Assembly (NCBI GenBank): GCA_023091665.1
Contig: JALJCQ010000026.1
Span: forward strand, 1,612,001 to 1,676,000
Direction: 5' to 3'
DNA from: Pythium myriotylum
Lineage: Eukaryota; Oomycota; Peronosporomycetes; Pythiales; Pythiaceae
Length of the DNA stretch: 64,000 bases
The position numbers and the translations under genes are program-made. The notes under the pieces are model-generated. The model was not told the origin of the DNA, did not search any database, and saw only the letters and a list, made by a program, of their open reading frames with translations. Within the stretch, counting starts at the first letter, position 1. Every line of letters begins with the position of its first letter. Below, piece after piece: positions 41,223-51,798 of the stretch.

Positions 41223-43538
41223 CTAGAGCTCGAACTCTTCCTCGTGGATGTCAAAGTGGCTCGCGCCGATCTCGTGGGCCGCATACTCCACCGCGCGTTT
41301 CATGGCCTCTGGACCAGACACAAACACACCGATCACGGGCTTACCCGTCGTCCCGACCGACGTGTCCTGGTGGAATGCGAAGGTCTTGACGAGCAAGGCC
41401 TTGGTATCCGGACGTTCGCCCGCGATGACGTCGTAGTGGATGAGCAGATCACGGTAGGTGTAAACGTCGGTGACTGTGAAAACCGGCGTGCCGATCGACT
41501 GGAAGACGTTCATCTCGATCTCCTTAGAACCGGCGATGGAGTTCGCACGGCGCTTGAAGAGGCGTTCAGCGAAGACAAATGCGAAGACGAGACAACCGGC
41601 GACGATGGCCATGCTGGGCTCGACGAACTGTTGCAGTGGCCAGAGTTCAGGGTGGTTACGCTTGATTTTGTCGTTACCATAGTGAAGGTAGACGACGAGC
41701 AGCACTCCAACGAGCACGACCGTGGTCATGGCGAGTGCACGGTACGTGCGCGAGCGCAGCGGTTCGGTGAACGCGACAGGCTTGGCCTTCGTCTCATAAG
41801 CAGTCGGCTGGATGTGCTTGCCCTGGAGACGATCTGTGTCAACACGCGTGTCAAGGACGTCGTCGGTGGGCACACGCGTGAGGTAGAAGTGGAGTTTGAA
41901 GTGCTTCTCTTGTGGGTCGAGCTCCTTGAGACGAAGCAGTACCGGGTGCACTTCTTCCAACAGTGCAAGCTCACGGAACGAGAAGATAAATACCACCTTC
42001 TGCGTCAATGGCTCGTTGCTCGAGAGCTTGGCTACAAGGTCTTCAAGGATAGCGAACATGGGGGTCGCTCCAATGCCACCGCCCACCAGACACACCGTCG
42101 AGTACTCATCGTACGACTCCAGCGACGCGCCGTAGAAGCCGTCCACGTAGATCGTCGGCAGAATGTTCTTCTGCTTGCACTCGTTTGCATGCTTGACGAG
42201 CTGCTGCGTCCAGTCTCCGAGCGACTTGAGCAACACAGTCACGGTGGACGGACTCGTGCGAGGCGACGATGAGATCGTGAAGGCGTGCCACTGCAGCTTG
42301 GAGATCGCAGGCACGTTCAGGTACAGAAACTGACCGACACGGTAGTGGCCGTCGCGGCCTGGCGAGCGCTTGATCACTACCTTGACGAGGTCGTCCGAGA
42401 TGGCCGTGAGCTCCGTGACCTGGACAGGAGCGAAGTTACTGGACGCCGACATGGCTCGGTGGAAGCAGTAGATGATGAAGGTGGGGAAGATCCACCAGAC
42501 GATGCTGGCCCAGTGCATGACGGAGAAGATGACAGCAAGGAACAAGAGCTGGTGCGAGTAGTAGAAGACGTTGTAGAACTTGCGGCGAATAAATGGGATC
42601 GATGTGAGTCCGATGACCAGGAAGATTATTAGCGCAATTTCACCAAAAACGTTGAACCAGATCTTGAAGCCTTTGCGTTCGCCTATATTGCAGTGAAAGC
42701 ACGGGAGCGACTGAGCCTTCCATGTTCCTTGACGGATCCACGACCAGTAGTAGCCGATACAATGTAGCAGACCCGTGAGCACGGTCACGACTCCCAACCA
42801 TCGGTGGTACTTGATGCCGTTGGCGTAGGAAATGTTGAAAAACTCCATCCATGCGCAGTTGCGCGTGGCCGGCAAGAAGAGAAACGCGAGGTTGAAGATG
42901 CAGGAGAAGCCAAGCGTGAGTGCGACCGATTCGAGGTAAGAGTTGAAGTTCATATTTCCTCCCTTGACTCGGGCCCGAACTCGCTTGATACGTGCAGTGT
43001 AGTAGTGGTAAAAGACGAAGATGTTGCCGGCTACGACGGCAAGAAAGAAGATCCATTCGCCGTACGACCAATACGAGACATTGCCAAAGAGCGCAGGCTT
43101 GCGACGTAGCACGAGCGCGAACTTCAGCATGTAATGCGACGAGATGCGACGCAAATTGAAGTGACGCAAGAACTCGATGAGCAGCGCACTGATGAAGAGT
43201 GGGAGCATGGCGAAGAGGAAGAAGAACGTCGGCATGACCATCTCGCTGTGGCCGGTAGTAGGCTGACCCCTGACCTGCGTGGCTGGCACGCTCCACCACC
43301 TCTTGATCTGGGTGTTAATCTTGGTGTACGTCGGCGTGAAGTAGACGAGCTGACCGAACACGAAAACCCCCATAGCGACGAAGATGAGCAGCTGAGCGAG
43401 ATTCCCGACCCATCGGTAGCGAGAGCTCCATGGAGACACGCCCCTCTTGGCCTCGTAGCTCGAAGCTTGCCCTCCAGGAGTCTTAGCGGAGACGTATCCG
43501 TCCTGGTTGGGAGTAAGTGGGACGTGGTTCGGCGGCAT
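41223..43538 (-). CDS. Ferric-chelate reductase, FRO-like, copy 4 (771 aa)
   Basis: ATG 43538 (MPPNHVPLTPNQDGY). The N-terminus shares the PLTPxQxxY...KTP pattern with copies 1 and 2. Haem segments are YHRWLG/LHCIG and YSHQLLF/MHWAS. FAD is WHAFTISSSP, NADPH is VGGGIGATPMFAIL, and the end is SGPEAMKRAVEYA. The inserted helix pair is at MTTVVLVGVLLVVYLHYG and MAIVAGCLVFAFVFAE. Same strand as copies 2 and 3. The four genes form an 11-kb iron-reduction cluster. Confidence 0.89.
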   Translation of the reverse strand: MPPNHVPLTPNQDGYVSAKTPGGQASSYEAKRGVSPWSSRYRWVGNLAQLLIFVAMGVFVFGQLVYFTPTYTKINTQIKRWWSVPATQVRGQPTTGHSEMVMPTFFFLFAMLPLFISALLIEFLRHFNLRRISSHYMLKFALVLRRKPALFGNVSYWSYGEWIFFLAVVAGNIFVFYHYYTARIKRVRARVKGGNMNFNSYLESVALTLGFSCIFNLAFLFLPATRNCAWMEFFNISYANGIKYHRWLGVVTVLTGLLHCIGYYWSWIRQGTWKAQSLPCFHCNIGERKGFKIWFNVFGEIALIIFLVIGLTSIPFIRRKFYNVFYYSHQLLFLAVIFSVMHWASIVWWIFPTFIIYCFHRAMSASSNFAPVQVTELTAISDDLVKVVIKRSPGRDGHYRVGQFLYLNVPAISKLQWHAFTISSSPRTSPSTVTVLLKSLGDWTQQLVKHANECKQKNILPTIYVDGFYGASLESYDEYSTVCLVGGGIGATPMFAILEDLVAKLSSNEPLTQKVVFIFSFRELALLEEVHPVLLRLKELDPQEKHFKLHFYLTRVPTDDVLDTRVDTDRLQGKHIQPTAYETKAKPVAFTEPLRSRTYRALAMTTVVLVGVLLVVYLHYGNDKIKRNHPELWPLQQFVEPSMAIVAGCLVFAFVFAERLFKRRANSIAGSKEIEMNVFQSIGTPVFTVTDVYTYRDLLIHYDVIAGERPDTKALLVKTFAFHQDTSVGTTGKPVIGVFVSGPEAMKRAVEYAAHEIGASHFDIHEEEFEL

Positions 43539-45714
43539 CGCAATCGGTGAAGTGCTTGTGATGCAGCAGATTCGCGAATGGGACCAACGGATTCGGCCAA
43601 TTCATATCGTCATGAAACGACTGGAGGAGCCGGGTTCTTAGAACGAACGAAGGCGATAATTCCCTGGTCGGGCGTTTTGAGCTGGGACAAGAAAATCTTT
43701 GAACAAGTCGTAGAATTGACCGTCACGTCACCCGTTCAGCAGCGCTATGCAGAAAGCATTTGATTCAGCTGAGCGAGAGACATGTTCCTGCGTGGGATTC
43801 GTCTTGGGCGACTGGTTGCGCGGGCTCGAGAGGCACGTGCCCGACGGGTTAACAAGTCGACGGACCCAGATGCACGGGCAGCAGTCTTCCCTCTTCGACA
43901 GACGGACAAGCATCAGCGAGAGACGGTGTAATGCACGGATCGCCGGGACGAGATGGGCGGTCTGTGCCGTGATATAGGCGCGTGTCATGCCGTTCAGCGA
44001 TAGTTTTAATCAAGACTGGTCTGAAGCCATTTTAATCACCATCATCAGATGTCATTCAGATATATGTTTATACAGTTTACTTCCACTGGAAATTCGACAA
44101 ACACTGAACGCTGCGATGGCATTCATGCCTTTACAAAGGTGATGGCGGATGTCGCACATGACAAGGAGGCACAGGGTTGACACGCGTCCAGCTAGTTGAT
44201 TGGCTGCTAGGGTATCTTGTGGGTTAGTTGATTGGAGAGCAACGGCGTGCCTTGACTCCAATGGACACACAAGATCACTCCGTTTGTTGACGCCCGAATG
44301 CATGAGACCGTCCAAGTGCGCCTGTCGAAGTGCGTTGACCATGGCCAAAAGTGACAGAATGATTTTGCGCCCGTGAGCGCGGCCGAGACCGGTCCTTCTC
44401 ACGGACCCAACCCGGTGAGTGAGACCACCGGTTTCAACCATGACGGTACTGACAGGACCTACGACCGAGAGAGGTTCTAACAGAATGTGAAGCGTGGCAA
44501 GCTGATGATGTGACAACGTTTGGTGTGACGGCTTCGCCGCGGACCACCCATGTACTTGGTTTCGCTTGCGAAACAGCCCGAGGAGCCTGTCGACATCGAC
44601 GCTCTGCCCATGAAAAAGGTTCGAAAGCTGGACAAAAAAGGGTAGATACGGTAAGCGAGCAACGTTCTCTCGACAGGATGGCAATTCTTCTTCCTGCGAC
44701 GCAGTGTCTCAGACGAACACCCGTGCGTGATGATGATCTGGTTCCGAATCGATGACGAAGAGTTCTGGGAATCCTCGACTGTTCGTGAAGCAGCTGACTT
44801 CTTTGTCGATTTGCCCGCACGCTGGCAATGAACGCAGACCCCCAGCAGCGCAGATGAAATTGGGGTGGTGCTGCCTGCACTACTACAATTAGCTCAGCAC
44901 GTGACGGGTGGTTGGCAAGAGCCATTGGGAGGTATGAAGCATGCGTCGGGTTTCTTTCGTTTCAAGTGATTGCAAGCAACAACGCTTACCGCTCGTTAGA
45001 AGATTGTTTCCGTGTAGCTTCCCTCGATTTCATATCTCCTCCATACAAAAGTCTATCACTCGCTCGGAGTCCGTGCCGCGCAACTCCTGCCATATTACCA
45101 GGATGTATCGCTATTGTTGGGCGAAGGAAGACGAATCAATCTGTTCTCAGTTAACACCGCCGAGAGTCACCAATCTAGTCAACACTAATTCAAGCCCAAT
45201 GATGTCTCACTGGGTAGATCGCTCATTGCGCTTTTCGCCAAGTTGATCAACCCCACCACACCCATCCCACAGCGCGAACGACATGTGGTCGGATCGGGTC
45301 GGCAACGACATCTATGGCGAGGTTGTTCGCTCCATACCATCCCTCATGTTCTGACGACGTGCGAAGGATAAGGCAGCTGAACGGTTTCTTTACCAATAGT
45401 CTCTCGTTGGTAATTGCTGTTGAATGTGAGGTCTATTGGGCGAAGATAATGTACTCTGGTAGCTGGAACTCTGTCCATTCTGCCCTAACCATGGGTAAAC
45501 TTGGCTGAAAAGCCAGGGTCTCGTTCGTAAATAGCAAATTGTCCAGAAGATTATGGACGGGTTTTCCTTCCCGTCGCAATTTCCTGGACAGACATCCAGA
45601 ATTTTCCGCAATTTCAAAAATGATCGAGTATACTAACATCAAGTCATTTCGATAGGACCCACAGAATGAGTGACTTCTGCTGGACCTTGGTCCAGTGCAA
45701 GTTATTTTCTGACA
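43539..45714. other. Intergenic, weak open frames only
   Basis: A 210-codon minus frame at 44052-44684 exists but has no motif and overlaps other open frames, so it is not called as a gene. TGTCCAGAA...GTCCAGGA-like sequence at 45538-45610 is also found at 53640-53700 before Crypton B and may be Crypton left-flank sequence. Confidence 0.45.
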
Positions 45715-46122
45715 TGCAACAGTCAGAGCTCGAGAGATTAGAGGCGGAGGTCGCTGCAGCGCGCGCAGCGTGTATCGCATCAACGTCTCGCAATAGCTAC
45801 CGGTGCTCAACTGTCCGATTGATCAAGTGGTTGTTCACCAACAAACCGCAGAGGATTACCAACAAGTGCGAACGTCGCAGCAGCAGTTCTGGAGCAATTA
45901 GAGGCGGCAGGATTTGTCCGCCGCCCAGAGCAAAATGAAACTGAGGAAGTCATAGCTAGTAGAGTGGATCAAGTGGCGAGCTGGAGCGATTTGCTCCACG
46001 AGTTCTATCAGGACACGGACTTCCCCTCCGGTCCGCCATGTCAAGCGTGGCTACGGTGGTGTTGTCGGGATACGGTCAACAACGTCCCACCGCTTCGATA
46101 CTTAACGCCGTCTCAGCTTGGT
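45715..46122 (+). mobile_element. Crypton A, left part (internally deleted tyrosine-recombinase element)
   Basis: ATG 45715 reads MQQSELERLEAEVAAARA and continues to STVRLIKWLFTNKP, parallel to Crypton B's MQQAELLVLEAEVAAARA and STVRFLKWLFVNKL. At about 45855 the frame jumps to the C-terminal part (LPTSANVAAAVLEQLEAAGF, parallel to VPTYESVAEAVIHQLEASG), so the whole catalytic core is deleted. It ends PSGPPCQAWLRWCC and then RYLTPSQLG, interrupted by an insertion. The sequence resumes at 53055. Confidence 0.85.
46111..46122 (+). repeat. 12-bp target-site duplication, left
   Basis: TCTCAGCTTGGT is repeated at 53055-53066. It brackets the RNase H retroelement fragment and its own Ty3 insertion. 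Removing everything between restores the Crypton A frame (PSQLG-QNRNKRKRL). Confidence 0.85.
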
Positions 46123-46495
46123 TGAAATGAAATTGAGGTCTATTGGTTTGCTTATCTAGAAACCTATAGCCGGCGCAGGGCCTAGTTTATTAAGGATGAC
46201 CTTCTCTCCAGTGGGCGATATCTCCGGGAAGGAGAGTCGCGATGTCCTGATGGCGCTCGTTATCAGTCGGGTGGTGCTCTTCGCTGTTGGTCTTGGTGTC
46301 CATGGCTAAATTCGCGGCAGCGTCTGCCATTTTGTTCGCGGCCCTGGGGTGATGATCCCAATGCTTGATGCCGAGGCCATCCGCAAGTCGTCGTGCGTGG
46401 GCGTATTTGGTTTGCAGCGTGCGGTTGAGTGGGGACGTATATGTCCGCATCTGTCGAATGATGATCATGCTGTCACCGATGACCGAGAGCGGGGT
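46123..46495 (-). mobile_element. 5'-truncated non-LTR retroelement, 3' part (RNase H)
   Basis: The minus-strand frame reads LSVIGDSMIIIRQMR, then LQTKYAHARRLADGLGIKHW and HHPRAANKMADAAANLAMD, the C-terminal half of an RNase H domain. It ends with a stop near 46194 and a 70-bp 3' tail. Its N-terminal half is at 52970-53054 on the other side of the Ty3 insertion. Confidence 0.8.
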
Positions 46496-46983
46496 TGTCA
46501 CAGAAGTGGGGTACTGGGCTCCTGGTGACAAGTACGCGGGCTGGCTGGCTGGGTGGTTGGCTTGGTCTTGGACGAGGCTAGTCGAGGCTAGTTGAGGCTA
46601 GTTGACTTGAGAGCAAGTTGAGAAGTGAGATTGATGTTAGAGTTTGTTTTCCTATCCTCTGTGTGGGCCTCTAGGGTGCTCTGTGCCTAGATGTCGTCTG
46701 TCCTAGATACCTTACTTTCAGTATCCAAAGTTGGCTATGTCAACTAATATGTAAGCCCTCCTACAATCTCTTGAATGCAGTATCCATAGTCACTACGTCA
46801 TCACCAATGTGTTGCAGCCGGGTCAGTATCACCCATTACTCTCGGGATGCTTTTACACCACCCAGTGCATAATCCTTCCAGGACTAATCGTAGTAACTTC
46901 GTTCCAGTATAATATACTGAAACCAAATCAAGGTCGTTGCCTAACCCTTCTGACGCGAGCCATTCTTTTCTGGCTGCGTCACA
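46496..46983 (-). repeat. 3' LTR (488 bp)
   Basis: Ends TGTCACAG...GCGTCACA. Three differences from the other LTR are visible (near 46584, 46690 and 46713), all transitions. It contains three tandem GAGGCTAGT(T/C) units. Confidence 0.95.
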
Positions 46984-46996
46984 TGACCTCCCTTCG
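46984..46996 (-). other. Polypurine tract
   Basis: On the minus strand, GAAGGGAGG lies directly before the 3' LTR, as expected for plus-strand DNA priming. Confidence 0.6.
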
Positions 46997-49188
46997 AGAG
47001 AAGGCCCCCCCCTGCACAGACTTCCAGTATGCTTCGATGAGACTTGGAATCTGCTTCAGGTTTTCAACGGGTTCCCATGTGGCTTGACGTCTTGATTCTC
47101 CGAGCCAGTGTATCTTGTACTGGTCTCTTCCACGAATCTTCCGATGCCCAATGACAGCATCGATGAGTTGTCCTTCAGTAATGCCGTCCGCAAGCAAAAC
47201 CTTCGTAGTCTGCTGTTTGCGTTTGTTATCCTTCATATACGGCTTGAGCAAAGATGTGTGGAAAACGGGGTGGATACGAAGATCCTTCGACATGGCAAGT
47301 TCATACGAATCTTGATGGACTTTCTTCACGATGGGGTAGGGTCCGATAAATCTTGGTGCCAATTTGCTTGTCGATGCGAAGCCTTTGTGGCGAATATCAA
47401 GATTCTTGCCGTCGAGTAGCACGAGTTGACCAACTTCAAACTCTTGATACAGGCGATTCTTGTCATAATACGACTTCATACGCTCTTGTGCTTCACTAAT
47501 GGCATCTTTTGCCTTCTTCAAAAACAGTTCTTGTCGGAGCAAGAATGTCTGCGCAGCCTTATCCAACTTTTTGAATCCTGGGTCTGCAGCAATATCGTCT
47601 GCCATGTATGGAACATAGCCAAGATCAGCTTCAAAGGGACACATGCCGATCGACGAATGCACTCTGCGGTTGTAGGCGAATTCCGCTAGATGCAAAAACT
47701 TATCCCAATCATTCTGGATCGGGTTCACAACACCTCTGAGATAGTCTTCGATGAAACGATTCGTGCGTTCTGTCTGTCCGTCTGTCTGCGGTCTAAACGC
47801 TGAGGAAAGGTTGTGAGTAGTCTTCAGGATCGATGTCACTGAGGACCAAAATTTCGACGTGAACTTCGAGTCACGATCCGAAACTATTGTCTTGGGCAAG
47901 CCATGATCCTTCACATAATGCTTCATGAAGAGATCAGCAGTATCTTCTGCCGTGGCGGTTGTGCGGGTTTCGATGAACTTCGCACGCTCGGTCAAACGAT
48001 CAACTATGACCATAATAGCATCATGCCCATCTCCAGTTTCTGGTAACGCTACCAAGAAATCCATGGAGATCTCAACCCATCTTCCCGATGGAATACTAAG
48101 CGGATTGAGTAGACCTGGAGGCTTCATCTGCCTCACCTTAATGCGCTGACACATTTCACAAGTGTTCACATAGCGCTGAATGTACTTGGTCATACGAGGC
48201 CAATAGTACTTCTTCTGGACTGCTAGATACGTCTTGAAGTATCCTGGGTGTCCTGCAGTCACAACATCGTGGTTTTCATAAATCACATGATTCTTCAGAT
48301 CTTCATTGGCGGGGATCACGAGTCGAGGTTCTTCATCTTCTTGTGTCTGATAGTAAAGGAGTCCGTCAACTACGCTATACTTTAACACAGTTGAACCATC
48401 AGAAATCTTCGTCAAGATTTCTCGTGTCTTCTGATCCGACTTGTACAGTTTCCTTCTCGCCTCTTCGACAGCAACTGGACTTGACTCGATGGTCGCAACA
48501 ATCTCTCTATTAGATGCAGCTTTCAGAAGATCATCTAAACTGACTTGAGCAGCTTTATGCTCAAAGTCCGGGTTCCTGGACAAGGCGTCTGCAACGTCAT
48601 TTGTATGTCCTGGAATCCACTTGAACTGAGGTTGAAACTCAGCAAGTTCGTTGAACCAACGGGCAACTCTTCTGTTCGTGGTCTTCTGCGTGAGAATAGT
48701 CTCAATGCTCTTGTGATCAGTCTCCACAACAAATGGACGATCGAGCAAATACACGCGCCAAACTTTCAAGGCATGCATGATTGCGAGAAGTTCTTGTTCA
48801 CGAACTGGATAATTGAGTTCAGCCGACTTCCAGTGTATGCGATTGGATACTCCAACTCTCCCTCCTTTTGAAACAAGACTCCCCCAATTGCGACATTGGA
48901 TGCATCCATACGAATGCCAAAAGGTTTCGTGAAGTCCGGAAGTTTCAAAACAGGCGGTGACGATAAGCGAAGCTTGAGTTGTTCGAAGCATGCTAGTTGA
49001 TGATCATTGAGCTCGATGGACTCACTTGATCTCTTTCCCTTGATACACTCATGGAGCGGACCCGCGAACTGAGCAAAGTCCGGGCAGAAACGAGAAACGT
49101 ACACTGTTGTACCGAGAAAACTCTCCATCTGCTTCTTTGTCTTCGGAACTGGCCAATCCTTGATAACCTTGATCTTACCAGGATCCAT
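46984..49188 (-). pseudogene. pol: Ty3 Pol, C-terminal part: RT end, RNase H, integrase, chromodomain
   Basis: Two frames are joined by a shift near 48825-48845 inside RNase H (YPIAYTG in one frame, HWKSAELNYPVREQELLAIM in the next). RNase H also shows RMDASNVAIGGVLFQ and VETDHKSIETIL. Integrase has the zinc-binding segment (CEMCQRIK), then WVEISMDFLVALP, IVSDRDSKFTSKFW and a Glu region before YLRGVVNP. The C-terminal chromodomain reads QYKIHWLGESRRQATWEPVE, defining a chromovirus, a branch thought to target particular chromatin marks. The upstream boundary is the in-frame TAG at 49321-49323. Confidence 0.9.
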
Positions 49189-49320
49189 GCGAACGCCATT
49201 CCTTCCAACGAAATCTCCAAGACAAGGAATTTCTGGAACACAGAACTGACACTTCGACAGCTTGATGTATAACTGTTGTTCTTCACATCTTTGAAGTACT
49301 CGATCTAACGCCTCGAGATG

Positions 49321-51699
49321 CTAATTGATGTCTGTGCTTCTCGTGAAGACGTAGATATCGTCAAAGTAGATACGCATCACATCGCGCATGTCGCTGAATA
49401 CTCTTTGAAGAAGTCGATTGAAAGTGCCAGGACTTCCACTAAGTCCCATGGGAGTTACAAGATACTCGAACAAACCATCAGGCGTTGATAACGCTGTAAA
49501 CGGTATATCTTGTTCTCTGAGCTTTACTTGATAGTAACCCCAAAGCAAATCCATGCATGAAAACCAATAGCTTCCTGACATTGCGTCAAAGGTGTCTTCT
49601 TTGCGTGGCATAGGAATTGCTGGCAAAATCGTGTTGTTGTTCAACAGACGAAAGTCATGGACTATTCGCCATCCAACAGCTTTCTTCACACAGAAAGTCG
49701 GTGCCGAGAAAGGCGAGGTACTAGGACGAATGATACCTGCCTTGACCATTTCCTTGGTCCATTCTTGGATCACCTTACGTTGCTCAGGGCTCTGTCGCCA
49801 CTGAGGAACTGAGATGGGCTTTGTACCAGGCTTGAGTTCGATGACATGTTCAATACCTTCACGGACAGGTGGCACAGTGTTCGGTAGCTCCGTTCGAAAC
49901 ACAGTGTCACGACGCTTCCACAGCACATCAAAAGCTGGGTTGTCCTTCAAAGCTTCCCATCCTTGCTGCTGATACCTAGCAGCTTTCTCCGAGTCGTGTG
50001 GATTAATCATAAACACACACTCGACATCTCCCTTGCGCAGCTCTTTGGCAAGTTTCTTCATGGAGATGAACTTGGTATGACCCAACTCACTATCATGTCC
50101 ATGTTGACGATAGTAGTTGAAGATCTCACGATTCTGACTTTGTCTAGCACGACGGCGATTGGCGACAAAGCGAGCGGGACGCGCCGCAGGCGTTCGTAGA
50201 ACAAGAGGCTCTTCAGGCTGTACACCAGTACGTGGCGTAAGCTTTAACTCAGCCCAATCGATGTCGGGATTCTGTTCACGAAGCCATCGCATACCAAGCA
50301 AAATGTCTTTGCCTTCAGGGATAGGCATCACCTGAAACTTAGACGTGATCGTGGGGAAACCGGGAACTTCAAGAGACATCTCCACCATTCGACGATGGCG
50401 GTATACGGTCTGCTCATAACCGAGCTTGACTTTCATCAAGTCTTCGACCGTTTCTTGCAAGTTCAACACTTCCACCAGATCTTCTGAGACACCATTCATG
50501 CTGCAACCGTTGTCGACGAAGATGGACACATTCTTCTTCCAATTAGGCTCCTTGAAAGCAAGAGCTTGGACTTCGAGAATCGCGTACAAGTTACCACTAA
50601 TGTAGTGATTTGACTCCTTGTTCAGAGGACAGTCCGGAGAGATATGCCCCTTCTTCTTGCACGCATGGCAAGTGGCTTCCTTCTTCCAGTCATCGTTGTT
50701 CCTCTGAGAGTCGTGTCCTTTCGTCTTCCACTTGTTACCTTTCTTCGACTTGGTAGCAGTGCCTGCAGAGTCGTGGTTCAACTTCGATGAGTTCTTCTGA
50801 CCATTCGGCTTCGGCGGTCTCCCAGAATAATGCGCAAACTCGAAATTTGTGGCGATCTTGATCGTATCATCCAACGTCTTCGGACTTTCTTCCTTGATCT
50901 TTGCGGAAGTCTCAGCACGAAGGCCGTGTTGGAAATAGAAACGCTGATCAAGATCCGCGATGGGAAGTTCAGACTGCGAATGCAAGTCCTGAAACTTTGC
51001 CACATATTCATGGATCGATCCAGTTTGCTTGAGTTCAAACATTCGCTCACGAAGGTTGTACTCAAAGTCCAATGGCTTATAGCGCTGACGCAACTTAGCC
51101 TTGAACAATTCCCACGTCTTGGGAATCCCCGCAGCAGCACACTCTACTGCGAAGATCGTCCGAACCCAGTTCTGAACAGACTTTCCCAGATTGCCAGTGA
51201 CTTCTTCAACAAAGTCTGAGGTCTCAGCATGCATCACAGCACGCTTGTTCGAGTAGTAGTCTTCCGTGTTGAAGATCCACAACTCTATGTCTTCGTTGAT
51301 CTTTCCTTCATACATCGGCGGATCTCGACGACGCGTAGACCCATGAAGGTTGAGCATCTGGTTGAACTGGTTATTCGTCATCTGCATGAACGCCTGCAAC
51401 TGCGCCTGGGACTGCTGGTTCTGCTGTTGCATGAAAATCATGAACTGCTGGAACACCTCCCCTGGAACTTGCCCTCCGGCAAAGTTCCCTTGATTGGCTG
51501 GAGCAGCTTGCGGAGCCTGTGGGACTTCTCCTCCCTGACCTTGAGCGTCTTGATGCTGCATTGGCTCTGCTTGAGTTGAACGGGTTCTTGACACTGAACG
51601 AGCACGTTCAACTTCTTCAGGATCGTTCGATCTGCTTTGACGACGTGGACGTAGATTTGGTGACTCACGCTCGACTTCTCCAGCACGACGACTAGACAT
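49321..51699 (-). CDS. gag-pol: Ty3 Gag-protease-RT N-terminal frame (792 aa)
   Basis: ATG 51699 (MSSRRAGEVERES). Residues 1-90 are basic and Gln-rich. Residues 110-260 form the retrotransposon Gag domain (AELWIFNTEDYY-like, LRQRYKPLDFEYNLRERM). One CCHC zinc knuckle (CHACKKKGHISPDC) is near residue 345. The protease active site is unusual, FVDNGCSMNGVS, where DSG or DTG is typical. RT motifs include WRIVHDFRLLNNNTILP, YWFSCMDLLWGYYQVKL, LVTPMGLSGSPGTFNRLLQ and IYFDDIYVFTR. The frame stops at TAG 49321-49323, directly followed in frame by HLEALDRVLQ, so the stop is a mutation or a recoding site. Confidence 0.9.
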   Translation of the reverse strand: MSSRRAGEVERESPNLRPRRQSRSNDPEEVERARSVSRTRSTQAEPMQHQDAQGQGGEVPQAPQAAPANQGNFAGGQVPGEVFQQFMIFMQQQNQQSQAQLQAFMQMTNNQFNQMLNLHGSTRRRDPPMYEGKINEDIELWIFNTEDYYSNKRAVMHAETSDFVEEVTGNLGKSVQNWVRTIFAVECAAAGIPKTWELFKAKLRQRYKPLDFEYNLRERMFELKQTGSIHEYVAKFQDLHSQSELPIADLDQRFYFQHGLRAETSAKIKEESPKTLDDTIKIATNFEFAHYSGRPPKPNGQKNSSKLNHDSAGTATKSKKGNKWKTKGHDSQRNNDDWKKEATCHACKKKGHISPDCPLNKESNHYISGNLYAILEVQALAFKEPNWKKNVSIFVDNGCSMNGVSEDLVEVLNLQETVEDLMKVKLGYEQTVYRHRRMVEMSLEVPGFPTITSKFQVMPIPEGKDILLGMRWLREQNPDIDWAELKLTPRTGVQPEEPLVLRTPAARPARFVANRRRARQSQNREIFNYYRQHGHDSELGHTKFISMKKLAKELRKGDVECVFMINPHDSEKAARYQQQGWEALKDNPAFDVLWKRRDTVFRTELPNTVPPVREGIEHVIELKPGTKPISVPQWRQSPEQRKVIQEWTKEMVKAGIIRPSTSPFSAPTFCVKKAVGWRIVHDFRLLNNNTILPAIPMPRKEDTFDAMSGSYWFSCMDLLWGYYQVKLREQDIPFTALSTPDGLFEYLVTPMGLSGSPGTFNRLLQRVFSDMRDVMRIYFDDIYVFTRSTDIN

Positions 51700-51798
51700 A
51701 AGTCGGACTTCTCAGCGTATACGATGTCACCGATGGATTACGAAGACGATGCTTACGCAATCCAAAAGCAATCAAGTTGAACCGAAACTTAGAAGATT

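Noticed and set aside
32419..43538. Ferric reductases as RBOH/NOX superoxide-generating oxidases
   Set aside because: No EF hands and the helix pair in the NADPH domain fit FRO-type reductases better, although activity cannot be proven from sequence.
44052..44684. 210-codon minus-strand open frame
   Set aside because: No motif, no splice or promoter support, and competing frames of similar length on the other strand; not strong enough for a gene call.
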